The position numbers were made by a program, and so were the translations under genes. Shown here piece by piece: positions 22,321-34,080 of a stretch of DNA of 64,000 nucleotides. The stretch lies in NCBI GenBank assembly GCA_043228905.1, contig JBHGNT010000018.1, positions 13,888,001-13,952,000 on the forward strand, read 5' to 3'. This DNA comes from Azolla caroliniana (Eukaryota; Polypodiophyta). How positions within the stretch are numbered: the first letter of the stretch is position 1; every line of letters starts with the position of its first letter. Under the pieces are notes generated by a model. It was not told where the DNA came from. It saw only the letters and a list, made by a program, of their open reading frames with translations, and made no database searches.

Positions 22321-23483
22321 GGAGTACTAATGTGGCAAATTTCTTTATTGGAGCAAGTGGAAATTTTTTCCTCAATGGAGTGTTCATCTTGCCCATTGGC
22401 AATTCAACATGTTCCACTACCCATGTAGTGTAGTTAGTGGGCGACCATACTCCATTGTGACACCCATTGTAAGTAGTGTTTTTCACACACTTTTATTAAT
22501 ATAATTGTGTGTTTTCACCAAAGAGAGAGAGAGGTTGTAGGCAAAAAATACATTGCGCAAAACTCCCAAAGTTGCCCCTCGTGTTTATGACCCTAAGAGT
22601 CTAATTGTAGAGAAGATCATGTAGATTGAAGGAGAGAGGTGATATTTAATGTATGAATATTGAGAAAATGATTGAAATACCCTCATATTTTCTTGAATTC
22701 TCAAAATGCCCCCTCTATTTTCATGTTAGAGTACATGACTCTCATTCAATTCTCTTTAGTGTGATTAATACAAGGAGAAAGTTGTGCATATTGATCCGCA
22801 AATTGTTCTTGCTTTGAGGGAGATGTATGAAAATTGAAGGATGATGTCTAAACAACGAGAATTTTACGAAAACATTGTTAGTTTCTAAACAATAATACAA
22901 CTATGTGATGAACCTAAAACATGGGGGTCATTAAACAAACCAAAAACGCAGTGGGGAGAAGAGAGAATAAGAAAAAGAGAGATTCCATTAATATAACTTA
23001 AGCATGACTAAAAAGAACATTAGTTACAAGCTCCTTAGAGCTACTATAATTAAGGAGAGAGGGAGGAGATAGCTTCTAAATTCGAGAATGATAAAAAATG
23101 AGGAGAGACTCCTTATATAGGCCAAGGGTGGTTGTTGGGATCCCTTGGCGTTAGGCCAAGAGGTGGCTTTTGGGCTCCCTTGGGTGTTAGGCCAAGAGGT
23201 GGCTTTTGGTCTCCCATGTGGCTAGTGGTTGGCATTGGGATGTTGTTGTTTTTGTAGCAGGTTTTGGGATTGGGTATTTCCCAAGTTCCAACTTAGATTG
23301 GGACTCATAGTCTCAACCCAAGGGTGGAACCCCTTCTTTGGGATTGGGATTGGGATTGGGACTAGGATTGGAACCACGATTGGGACTGATTCCCTTCTTG
23401 AGTCCCAACTACTCACGTATGTGCTCAACATGAGTCGGATCAGCCGATAGTCGAGTCAATTGAGGAGGATTAGCTGGAGACGA
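22321..23483. other. Non-coding stretch with short tandem repeats
   Basis: No coding similarity was found. It holds a roughly 36-bp tandem duplication at about 23150-23215 (GTTAGGCCAAGAGGTGGC units) and a GGGATT hexamer array at 23340-23360. It also holds a diverged duplicate (23424-23482) of the first bases of the copia G LTR (from 23498). Parts resemble LTR sequence (TTATATAGG near 23113), but no boundaries can be set. Confidence 0.5.
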
Positions 23484-23909
23484 TGTTGAGAGACAAGCTC
23501 AACATGAGCCGGATCGGCCGAAGAAGCCAATAGTCCAGTCAATTGAGGAGGATTAGCTGCAGAAGCCGAATACCAGATCGTTTGGGACCCGATAGGCCAT
23601 TAGAGGCCTACATTCCTATTTTAGTAAATAGGAATACTATAGACATTAGTGTTAGAGTTCACGTGTGAGCATTCAAGTACTTGTCAATACTTGAGTTAGC
23701 CCATGTTAGAGGCTTGTATAAAGAGTGCTCACTGAGCACATTTTGATGTACAAAGTGTTGTTATTTTGAATAGAATTTGTGTTGCCTATTCCCAATGTCT
23801 CCCCCGCTCTCTGTGTACCTTCCATACTCTATGTATTCCTAATCTTCTTTTGATGTCCATCTGAGCTGGATGTGTCTTGCGTACGAGCTTCCACAACTAA
23901 TTCTTTTCA
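23484..23909 (+). repeat. 5' LTR of copia G
   Basis: TG...CA, 426 bp. It shares the leader-proximal text AGTGCTCACTGAGCACAT with the copia C LTR (reverse strand). Confidence 0.7.
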
Positions 23910-24007
23910 TGTTATAAGAGTGCAAGGGTTGAGAAGAGTCCTCTGTAGCCGACAAGCATTTCAGCACAGACAAGCTTTTGAATCTCTAGACAAGACTGAG
24001 AAGAAAA

Positions 24008-26174
24008 TGGACAGAGGAATGGGCAACTCACTTTGACAGAAAAGCTCGGCAAGAGAAACTATACATCTTGGGCATATAAGATGCACCAGTACCTGCTCAG
24101 ACACAAGTACTAGAGTTATGTGGAAGGAGTGAATGATGCAGCACCGAAGCCGTCACACAGAGACTTTCCAACTTGGGAGCAAGCAACAAATAGAGTCTTG
24201 TATGAGTGATCATATGTTCAACTACATCCGGGATGCAAAGTCGTTGAAGGATGCTTGGGGAACCTAAAAAAGGTCTTCGTCGCCAACACCACGGCCCGAA
24301 TGTTGCAGCTATGCCAATAGCTCAACAATGTTTAACAAGGAGGTATGTTAGTCATGGACTACACCACCAAGATCAAACAAATCTGTGATTCATTTGGGTC
24401 CATCAACATTTCGGTAGACAAAGAGGAGAAGGTGTAGATCTGCCTTGGTGGGTTAGCTCAGAAATACGGGCAAATTTGGATGGCTATATGCACGAGGGAG
24501 AAACCTCTGTTGTTTTTCGACTTATAGTCGATGCTCCTCGTAGAGAAGAACCACATGGGTGCGTCGATGAACAAGCACGCTGATAGCAAGATGTACACGG
24601 AGGTGGATCGACACACAATGGAGGTGGCCGACAAATGCAGAATCAGAGGCACAGGGGTGCCAACTGTAGTAATGGACCCTCCATGAGTAGGGGGAGCCAA
24701 GGTGGAGCCAGAGCCGGCAAAACAAAGCCACCAACTGTTGGTATTGTGGCCGGAAGGGCCACAAGGAGAGCGAGTGTTGGAAAAAGAAATCAGATTCAGA
24801 CAAAGCCGAATCGAGCCATGTCGATGGAGAAAGGCAGCAAAGATAGCACTACGCCAAAGGCTCGAGGTAAGCCAAAATAGGACCCGCCTTTGTGATGAAG
24901 CACAAGGCCAATTTGATGGTGGTGTGCAGCTCGAAACCGAAGGAGGTGCGGTATGTGGATTTCGGCACATTGAACCACATGATGAACCATAAGGAATGGT
25001 TCTCAACATTGGAGAAGCCGGAACAACCGGGGGTCGTCGAAACTGGCGATGGCACCTCTCACCCCATCGAGCACACTGGAGACATCCCTCTGAGCCATGT
25101 CACCTAGAGAGGAATAATGAGGAATGTCTTGCACGTCCTGACGATCACCGAGAACCTGGTGTTAGCCAGACAAATTTTTGATCTGGGGATGTAGGTCAGG
25201 TTCAGGCATCTCGGGTGCTTCATCGAGGAGGAAGGCTGAATTATAGCAAAAGGGTGTAGAGAAGGGAGGATGTTCATCCTCGAAACAAACGACATCGACA
25301 CCGCAATGTTTGCAAAAGGTCAGAAGATTGAATTGGATATCGACCTGTAGAACAAGCGTGTCAGCCACCTCAACTTCCCCAAGCTTCAGGAGATGTAGGA
25401 GAAACAGGTGGTGTTCAGCTTGCCGAAATTCAATGGCTGAAAGGGCCAAGTCTGTGAAGCTTGTCAATTCGGGAAGCAACACTGGCTTCCTTTCCCTATT
25501 GAGTGTAATCAGAGTCGTAACAAGCTTGATTTGATCCATATAGATGTTTGAGAACCAGCACAAAATGTAAGCATCGAAGGGAGTCAATATTTCATCACCT
25601 TCATTGATGACTTTACTTGGCATACCTAGGCATGTCTAATCGAAAAGAAGAGCAAAGTCTTCTCCTGATTCTTGAAAGTTAAAAGCCTTGCCATACATGA
25701 AACAGGTTAAAAAATCAAATGTCTAAGGTCCAATGGCGAGAAAGAGTACTTTTGCGACCAATTCTTTAGTTATTTGCAGAAGGAGGGAATTCAACGTGAT
25801 TCTCCTGCAGATACACACCGAGGAAAATAATATGGCCAAAAGGAAGAACCGGACAATCGAAGAAGCGGCGAAGGTGATGCTGGAAGAGAAGAGTATGCCC
25901 AAGTTTTACTAAGTTGAAGCGGTCAGAATGACTGTTAACCTTCAGAATCAGATTTCTGCAACTAGAGGCAAAGTGTTGCCACATGCGTTGTACTTCGAGA
26001 AGAAGACAAACTTGGTGTTGTTGAGGGTGTTCGATAGCATATGTGCATCTGCCGAAGGAGAAACCGAGGAAGTTGGATGCCAAAGCTGAGAAGTGTATCT
26101 TGGTCGCCTACTCAAACGAGCCGAAGGATTATAAATGTTCTAACCCCTGAACCAAACAGGTAAGAGTTAGTCAT
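24008..26174 (+). pseudogene. Copia G gag-protease-integrase, degenerate
   Basis: Gag is recognisable from 24008 (MDRGMGNSL, YKMHQYLLRHKY, DFPTWEQATNRVLYE). It aligns by eye with the gag proteins of copia C and E. A CCHC knuckle CWYCGRKGHKESEC lies near 24740-24780. The protease core reads VDFGTLNH (about 24950) where VDSGASNH is normal, so the catalytic triad is lost. Integrase pieces continue to 26160. Many stops and frame changes are present. Non-functional. Confidence 0.7.
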
Positions 26175-26963
26175 TGTCGCGATATTCTGCCGGTATGTGT
26201 TGGATTGGGGTAGGATCACTGGGGTCTTGAACCAAAGAAGTAGAGAGAGAGAGATTATCCGAATGTAACACAAGCACACGGGCCTTCTATGTGATCTAAT
26301 CTGGACTTGTTGCCAGATTCCAGAGGACAAGCACACGAGCTCAAGATGCAAATGAACACGAGAGGGTAAACAAAAGACAAAGGCAAGGATGCTCCGATCA
26401 CAAAGAGAGACAAAAAATTTAATGATTAAACGGAAAACAAGGAGGTTACAATCAGACTCGGCCGGTGACAGAGCTTTGAGCTCTACACACGCACACACAT
26501 GGATATAGGTGAGCCTTTTGTCAACAGCACACGAGTTTCCTTTGTGAACAGAGGGCTCACCAACTCGTGAAGGATAAACAACATAGGGAATCGATAGAGT
26601 TCCGAATCGCAAACTGGTACCACTTCGACCTCTAAAACGATGTATCTTGTCCTCAGTCTTCTCTCCCTCCTTTTATAGCTCAAGGAGAGAGAGAGGAGTC
26701 GTTAAATTAGGCCGTTAAGACAACCACTTTCTTTCCTTGATTCTCTCCTCGATCTCCTCCTATTGATCACCTTTACTCTTCTCTATTCGTGTGATCATAA
26801 AGTACCTATTAAATCACTCCTACTTACTATTCATCAACACTCAAACTAATACTATGTTATTTACAACCTATAGTACATTAGACTCTTTTGTGTGCATCCG
26901 TGCACACCCCTGTTCCTACGCATTCGGTGAGTTTTCTCCTAGTAGCCCTAATTCACCATGACA
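26175..26963 (-). repeat. 3' LTR of gypsy A2
   Basis: 789 bp, TGTCGCGA...CCATGACA. The minus-strand TATA is GCTATAAAAGGAGG near 26670. A pyrimidine-rich TCCACCCCCACC (26964-26975) just inside it is the polypurine tract on the coding strand. Confidence 0.8.
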
Positions 26964-27002
26964 TCCACCCCCACCAAACCGCACATTCTCCGGTATGTGC
27001 CA

Positions 27003-27980
27003 ATCTAGTGAAGTATAGGGATTCTTCTTTGGCACTGTGAAAATTGATTCGAATATGGTGCACTCAACGGCTCAGGAATTCCCATGTCGACCTTTTCCTT
27101 GAGCAATTCCATCAACTTTGGGATGTGAGCTCTCAACAACGAAATCGGTTTGAGATTCCACGGTACATGCGGTACCTTGAAAATCACCATCGGTTCCACG
27201 ATTGTCAGGTTGATGCACCCGATCTCCCCTGGTGAGAATGCAAAGGCTTTTCCATGCCTTTCGAGCATTCTCCGAAATTGGTCCTCTGCTGGTAGTAGAA
27301 AGCCATCCCCACCGATCTTTAACTTCCGTAGTGTCTCGTCGGTGAACTGGTGCCCTATGCCAGCCGGATCTTGTAGGCTTGGGTCCAGCTGTCCTCTGGT
27401 AAGGGTGCCATGACTGGCCTTTCCTTTCGGTCCACAGTCTTGTACTTGGTGTTGACTCGGGCAATCGGATCCGATCCGGCCATCCTTTCAAAGTTCACGA
27501 TGACTTCATACATTTCGACTGAACTTACCGGAATCACCCGGTCTTTGTTGAGATCCTCTTCGATTATCATCTTGATTTCCCCAAGGGTGTCATTAAATGA
27601 GACCGCCTCCACGATGCCACTGATCTCATTGTCGGGGCCCAAGGCTCCGCATGCTTCAAGCGCTCCTCGACTTGTCTTTTCTCCTGGCAACCTATGCCGG
27701 TTATGGTACATCCTCCATTAACAGAGGGCCAAAATTTCCTACCTATTGTACAAGTGTGGGGTTTCTGGAGACTATCTGGACTATCGTGACTGCACACCTT
27801 GATAACCCCTTCTAAAAATCTCTTAGCACTCAGTGCAGAGGGAGTTTCATTTCCTCTCGTGGTTCGACCGAATTGTCAAAGTCAGGATGGAGTGCCGACC
27901 ATCCCGACTCTTCCCCCTTGCGTATGCCGAATAGTTGTCCAACACCTTGGTCTCCATTTGAGCCGCCGTGATGTAGGGTT
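27003..27980 (-). pseudogene. Gypsy A2 RT N-terminus and protease-RT linker
   Basis: The minus strand reads linker and RT N-terminal blocks equivalent to A1 2740-2160 and 17374-17760: SLNDTLGEIK-like text, CINLTIVEPMVIFKVP, then LMELLKEKVDMGIPEP. The RT catalytic core is missing because the sequence jumps directly to the 3' LTR. Positions 27590-27640 preserve the uninterrupted version of the site where gypsy K inserted in A1. Copia M cuts it at 27980. Confidence 0.75.
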
Positions 27981-28505
27981 TGTTGGGAAATTGGTCTCTC
28001 CGGATGGGACCCGGTGATGAATATAGAGGACATGGTGAGAACCAGAAGAGAGAGCTGGTGAGAACCGAAAGAGAAGACATATCTGGAAATATGTTTTGAG
28101 TAAGCCTATTGAGGCTATATTTGTTAATAGCCCTAAGTTCATATAAGTATAAATATGACTTAGGGCAATCACTTTGTATTATGATCATTGTTGTGGTGGT
28201 AACTGTGGTACAAAGAACGATAGAGAGAGAGTGTGTGAGATACAGAGAAATACTCTGTTGTAACCGCCGGTTGGCGAAGATACAGAGCTCGAGGTTGTTA
28301 CCTCCAAGGCTCTGATTGTACATTTCTCCCATAGTGATAGTTGGATTCTGTGGGCTCCCGTGGTTTTTCCCTATTTGGGTTTTCCACGTAAACATCCTGT
28401 GTACTTCTTTATGTGTGTACTTCTATTCCATTCCTGTGTTGCACTCTTATCGTAGTGATTCAAGACTCGGTTGTGACCGAGCAATATTACGCGCTATTCC
28501 TCGCA
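27981..28505 (+). repeat. 5' LTR of copia M
   Basis: 525 bp, TG...CA. It is related to solo LTR D at 38696-39265 (shared AGCCCTAA and TATAAGTATAAATAT blocks). Confidence 0.88.
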
Positions 28506-28533
28506 ATCTAGTATCAGAGCGAACAACACAGAA

Positions 28534-31424
28534 AATGGAAAAATCGTTTGGCGGCTTGTTCAAGCTCACCGGCTCCAACTACTCAGTGTGGAAGTCGATG
28601 ATGAGGGATATGCTGGTGGTCAAAGATCTTTGGTTTCCGGTTCAGTTTAGGGACAAGAGGCTGGATAAGATCAACGCCACAGTGTGGGAGGTGATGCACA
28701 GAAGACGATGGCATACATCTGGTGCTTCATCGGCATGAGCCTATACAACAACTTCAATGTAGAAAGTAAGGCCCATGAACTCTGGGAGAAGATCGGCATC
28801 ATGTTCCAAAACAAGAATGTTGTTAATCGGGTTTTGTTATTCCGGAAGCTAGTGAGGCTCCGGTACCAAGATGGCTCCAGTATGGCAGAGCACATGAATG
28901 CCTTCCAGGGGCTAATACATCAAACAACCTCGTTGGAAGTACCTCGAGCCTGGAAGATCAACACACTGTACTTGATGAATGCCCGGATTTGCCGAGAAGA
29001 AGTGAACATAGCATCTGACACTGTCAGTGAGCTGTGGCACAAAAGACTATGTCACATGAGTGAGAAGGGGATGAAAAGACTTGTTGATGACAATCTCATT
29101 CCGGTGAAGGATGTGCATCTTGAGAAGTGCACTAATTGCTTAGCCGACAAGCAAAACCGAACCTCCTTCCGGTCAAGACCACCGATGAGACGGAATGCAC
29201 CATTGGAGCTGGTGCATATCGATGTGTCTCAAGTCGACACGAAGTCAGATGCCGGATCACAGTACTTCTTGACGTTCATAGATGACCACGGCTGGAAGCT
29301 GTGGGTCTCACCGTTGAGAACGAAGGACCAAGTGCTATCCGTCTTCAAGGAGCTCCACGTGAGAGTGGAAAGAGAAACCTACCGGAAGCTGACGGCTGTT
29401 TGAGCAAATAACAGAGGAGAATACCGGGGGCAGTTCGAGGAGTATTGCTAGTCAAAGGGAATCCGGCTCGAGTTTACTGTGCCGAACACGCTGGAACTAA
29501 ACGGGTTGGCCGAAAGGATGAACTAGACCATAATGGAGAGAGTCCGGAGCATGCTCGCACATGCCAAGTTACCCAAGACGTTTTGGGCTGAGGCACTGAC
29601 AACGACGAACTATGTGATAAATAGATCACCCTCAGTACCCTTGGGAGGAGACTCACCTCAGAAGGTATGGACCGGCAAAGATGTATCTTACCGGCATCCG
29701 AAGGTGTTTGGGTGTCTCGCATACGTGCATGTGGCAAAGGACAAGAGAGCAAAGCTGGACCCGAAGTCCCGGCCATGCATATTCCTTGGATACGGTGACG
29801 ATGAGTTCAATTACCGAGTGTGGGATTTGGTCGACAAGAAGGTATTCCGGAGTCGGGACATAGTCTTCATGGAAGACAAGACCATTGCTGACTAGGAGTC
29901 GTAGGAGAAGATGACCAACTCTGGATCATCTAATGAAAACTAGCCTGAGGACACAAGGACCTCCTCGGTTGAAATCCGGATGTTAGCCGGTAATCGGATG
30001 ACACTCGACGAACCGGTCGGATTCGGACAAGAAACTGAACTGACCGAAGAAGAAGAAGAAGAAGACACCAGAACCGGACAAGATCCCGAATCAGATTCGG
30101 ATTCGGAACAGACGGAGGAACCGATAGTCAGAAACCAAGGACATAATATCCTCTCTGGGAGAGAAGAGCCCCCGGAGATTTCCGGATGCAGAGCATGTGT
30201 TGCTAACCGATGAGGGGGAGCTGGAAAGCTTTGAAGAAGCAAGGGGAGACACTCACAGCCGCAAGTGGTTAAGTACCATGCAGGATGAGATGGATTCCTT
30301 GCATGAGAACCACACATACAAATTGGTAGAGTTGCCGAAAGGAAAGAGGGCACTCCGGAACAAGTGGGTGTACAAGCAGAAACCAGGAGATGTCAGAAAT
30401 CCACCAAGGTATAAGGACCGAATCGTGGTGAAGGGCTTCCAGCAGAAGAAAGGAGTGTACTTCAATGAGATCTTTGCCCCGGTAGTAAAGATGACATCCA
30501 TCCGGACGGTATTGGGCATAGTGGCAAGCATGGACCTCGAGGTAGAGCAGCTAGACGTGAACACATCATTCCTCCATGGTGACCTCGAAGAGGAGATCCA
30601 CATGCATCAACCGGAAGGATTTGAGAAGAAAGGGAAGGAGCACCTGGTGTGCCGGCTGAAGAAGAGCCTATACGAACTGAAGCAAGCCCCCCGGCAATGG
30701 TACCGGAAGTTCGACTCCTTCATGACCGACCAAGGGTACCACAAGATGCAAGCCGATCATTGCGTGTTTGTGATGAAATTTGACGGAGGAGACTTCTTGA
30801 TACTCCTCCTATATGTGGATGATATGCTGATCGTCGGACGAGAGCAAGTCGAAATACGAATGTTGAAGAGAGCACTGGAACGCAGTCAAGTGGATACTCT
30901 AGTATTTGAAAGGCACCTCGAGCATGTGCCTCTAATTCGGTTTCGGTAAAACCCAACTTGACGGATTCATGGATTCGGATATGTCGGCTGATGCGGATAC
31001 CAGCCGGTCTACATCCGGATATGCCATGACGTATGTAGGGGGAGCTGTAGAAGATGGTTGTAGAAGACGGTTGCATTGTCAACCACGGAGGCAGAGTACA
31101 TGGTAGTTGTAGAAGCTGGCAAGGAGATAATTTGGATGAAGGACTTCATCGGAGAGCAAGGGATCCAATAGGAGGAATACCGGCTCTCTTCCGACAGTCA
31201 AAGTGTCATCCACCTTGCAAAGAACACGACCTACCATTCCTGGACAAAGCATATCCAGCGGAGGTACCACTGGATCCAGGAAAGAATAGAAGATCAAGAG
31301 TTCATGCTGACAAAAATCCACACGGAGGAGAACGGGTCGGACATGCTGACCAAGGTCCTGACAACCGACAAGCTCGACGTGTGCCGAAAGTGGATCAGCC
31401 TGACAAGATATCCCATGCCGTAGT
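28534..31424 (+). pseudogene. Copia M gag-pol, deleted
   Basis: Gag starts MEKSFGGLFKLTGSNYSVWK (28534) and continues in another frame from 28684 (LFRKLVRLRYQDGSSMAEHM). At about 28935-28945 gag jumps straight into the pre-integrase region (WKINTLYLMNARI, then ELWHKRLCHMSEKGM), so the zinc knuckle and the whole protease are deleted. Integrase follows with stops at about 29401 and 29523. RT at 30197-30949 holds VNTSFLHGDLEEEIHMHQ and the catalytic LYVDDMLIVG. A second deletion removes the RT-RNase H junction. RNase H fragments run to 31424 (SSDSQSVIHLAKN). Confidence 0.8.
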
Positions 31425-31436
31425 GAAGGGGGAGAT

Positions 31437-31961
31437 TGTTGGGAAATCGGTCTCTCTGGATGGGATCCGGTGATGAATATAGAGGACCCGGTGAGAACCG
31501 AAAGAGAGAGCCGGTGAGAACCGAAAGAGAAGACATATCTGGAAATATGTTTTGAGTAAGCCTATTGAGGCTATATTTGTAAATAGCCCTAAGTTCATAG
31601 AAGTATAAATATGACTTAGGGCAATCACTTTGTATTATGATCATTGTTGTGGTGGTAATTGTGGTACAAAGAACGATAGAGAGAGAGTGTGTGAGATACA
31701 GAGAGATACTCTATTGTAACCGCCGGTTGGTGAAGATACAGAGCTCGAGGTCGTTGCCTCTGAGGCTCTGATTGTACATTTCTCCCATAGTGATAGTTGG
31801 ATTCTGTGGGCTCCCATGGTTTTTCCCTATTTGGGTTTTCCACGTAAACATCCTGTGTACTTCTTTATGTGTGTACATCTATTCCATTCATGTGTCGCAC
31901 TCTTATCATAACAATTCAAGACTCGGTTGTGACCAAGCAATATTCCGCGCTATTCCTCACA
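31437..31961 (+). repeat. 3' LTR of copia M
   Basis: 525 bp and about 5.5 percent diverged from the 5' LTR. The GGTT flank follows. Confidence 0.88.
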
Positions 31962-32881
31962 GGTTTTGCAGAGTATAACTAGATGCGACGATGTCGCATG
32001 TACGAAGAAGTGTTGGTCTATCTCGATGTCACCGACCTTCACTTTGATGTTCGGGCATGCCCCATGTAGTTCCTTCGTAGCGCAAGTCGCCACACGTATC
32101 TTCCAGTCGTGCTTTGTGTTGATTGGCCACTTTCCCTTTCTATAGAAGTCCATTGACATCATGTTTATCTCCGATCCATGGTCGATCAGAGCCACCACTG
32201 GTTCTTTCACGTCCTCGATCCGAACCAGGGTCTCCGTTGGTTCTCTTGCCCAATACGGCTGCATGTAGTGGCTTTCGGCATATTCTTCTTCCACCACCAC
32301 CTCATCGATGAGCGCCACCTTGACCTCGACCGACTTCTCGTTTTTAGGCTCCGTCGAGAGCCGCTTTCTCTTCACGAGTTCAATGATGGAGACGTGGAAC
32401 TCTTTCTTTGCTATTCCCAGTACTTCACATAGTGAGAGCTCCACCCGACTATCGAGGACCCGCTCCTCCAAGACCTTTTGTAGGTTTGTTGTCTTCTCAA
32501 TTTCCTAGCTCAGTCGGAAGCTTGGAAATTTCTCTTTTGCTTTCTCCTACGACCTGGCCTGACCACCATCACTTCTCTTCGGTCCGCTCTAGGTGTCCTA
32601 TCTCCTCAAAGGGCCTACACCTCCGGCCTTTCCGACCCACCTGTCTTTAACCAGAACCTCACAGTTCTGGCACGCTGCTTCCAGGAAGCCAATCTTCTCC
32701 TCCACCAAATCATCCCATCCGGTGACCCCTCGAACATGTATCTTTGCACGACCCGCCTCTTCCTTCCTCAACTACTTCCCGGAGAAGCCTTTGAGCATAA
32801 CTAGCCAAAACCCGATGTCCTTTCCCGCCTTGGCGTTCTCCCCTTTGACCCGAATATCGGCCGTCATAGAGTAGTGGATGG
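31962..32881 (-). pseudogene. Gypsy A2 protease region
   Basis: The minus strand from about 32470 reads RVELSLCEVLGIAKKEFHVS, a region ending VALIDHGSEINMMSMDFY (about 32210-32160, protease core DHG) and KWPINTKHDWKI. It matches the A1 region at 18220-17800. The reading continues across copia M. It is bounded on the right by the GATGG duplication of element B. Confidence 0.7.
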
Positions 32882-33248
32882 TGTCACGAACACACCAACT
32901 GCGGACTTGGACAAAGCACAGAAGATGGGGCTACGAGTGTGGAACTTAAGAAGCTAGAAATGACAAAAGAGCTTGAAGATAGAGATGAAGAAGGAGGCAA
33001 GTTGGAATGAAACAAGAATACTAGATTGATGTGTCAATGACTGGCATTGAATTCCTTGAAAGGAACCATGAAGGTTACAAGTATTTATACAAGTTCTGGG
33101 ATTGAATATCTCTAGAATATACTCAAGAAATATCTCTAGAATATACCCGTATGGTATATACGGTACAATATTTCTAGAATATACTAACGACTAGAATATT
33201 TTGATTCTAAAATGTACTATATGCAAGACTATAGAATACTAAACTATT

Positions 33249-33792
33249 TGTAAAAGTTAATATGCGGAAGCTTTGACAAATCGGTTTATTCGGATAGCAA
33301 CAGAAAACAGAGACAAGTTTAATGGAAACCTTACAAAACACAAATAGAGAGTGAGAGAGACTGAGAGAGAAGAATAGTTTACTAAACTATTTGTAAAAGT
33401 TAATATGCGGAAGCTTTGACAAACCGGTTTATTTGGATAACAACAGAAAACAGAGACAAGTTTAATGGAAACCTTACAAAACACAGATAGAGATTGAGAG
33501 AGACTGAGAGAGAAGAATAACACTCTGTACATGCAATGTGCTCTGTGAGCACTTTTATACAAGTCCTTAAAAGGACTGACAGAAGTACTGACAAGTACTT
33601 CAATGCTCATACGAGTCACAAACACTAACTCCTAAAAGTATGCCTACGTACTAGGTTAGATTCGTAGGCCCCTAATGGCCTACTGGTTACTATCTGATAC
33701 GGCTCTCCGATCCAGATCCTAGTTCCAAATATTGATCCGGTTCTTCGTTCCGGACTCTGATCTGGCTCTGGCTCTGGCTTGTTTGCTCAACA
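33249..33792 (-). repeat. 3' LTR of copia C with a 143-bp tandem duplication
   Basis: The unit 33238-33380 is repeated from 33381, so the LTR start TGTAAAAG appears at both 33249 and 33392. The duplicated block includes 11 bp of flank (ACTAAACTATT). Confidence 0.85.
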
Positions 33793-34080
33793 CTCCCCCT
33801 CAAGCTCAACTTGAGGTCGGATCACAGTGTCAATGTAAGTGGTAGCTGGTCCTCTCCTCTAGCTCCACCTAGCGTGCTCCTCGTCCGGTTCGGTTCTACT
33901 TTCCTCGACCCGTCCGGTTCCGCGCTCCTTGACCTTCTCGGTTAGCTTGTTTGCTCCTTGACCTAGCGTGCTCCTCGTTCGTTTGGCCTCCTATTGGTTC
34001 GGCTCCTCTGAATCGAACTCCTTTTCAGAATTGGTTGCCCCCGATTCGTTTCAACTCTTGTTTGAATTGGTGGTCTCCAA

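Larger units (their letters stand above)
23484..26174 (+). mobile_element. Ty1/copia element G, 5' part, cut by gypsy A2
   Basis: A 426-bp 5' LTR (23484-23909, TGTTGAGAG...TTTTCA) is followed by a decayed initiator-Met primer-binding site (TGTTATAAGAGTGC) and degenerate gag-protease-integrase. The reading breaks in the integrase-RT linker (NP.TKQVRVS) exactly where the gypsy A2 LTR begins. It belongs to the same broad family as copia C, E and H. The RT half and 3' LTR are not found in the window. Confidence 0.75.
27981..31961 (+). mobile_element. Ty1/copia element M
   Basis: 525-bp LTRs (27981-28505 and 31437-31961; TGTTGGGAAAT...CCTCRCA) differ at about 29 positions. The primer-binding site is a decayed TAGTATCAGAGC (28509-28520) and the polypurine tract GAAGGGGGAGAT precedes the 3' LTR. 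The flanks share GGTT (4 bp, possibly 5). It is inserted in gypsy A2. Two large internal deletions and several stops make it defective. Confidence 0.88.

Noticed and set aside
24458-25009. 183-codon antisense frame across copia G
   Set aside because: It overlaps degenerate copia gag on the plus strand, is Ser/Cys-rich with no recognisable domain, and looks like chance.
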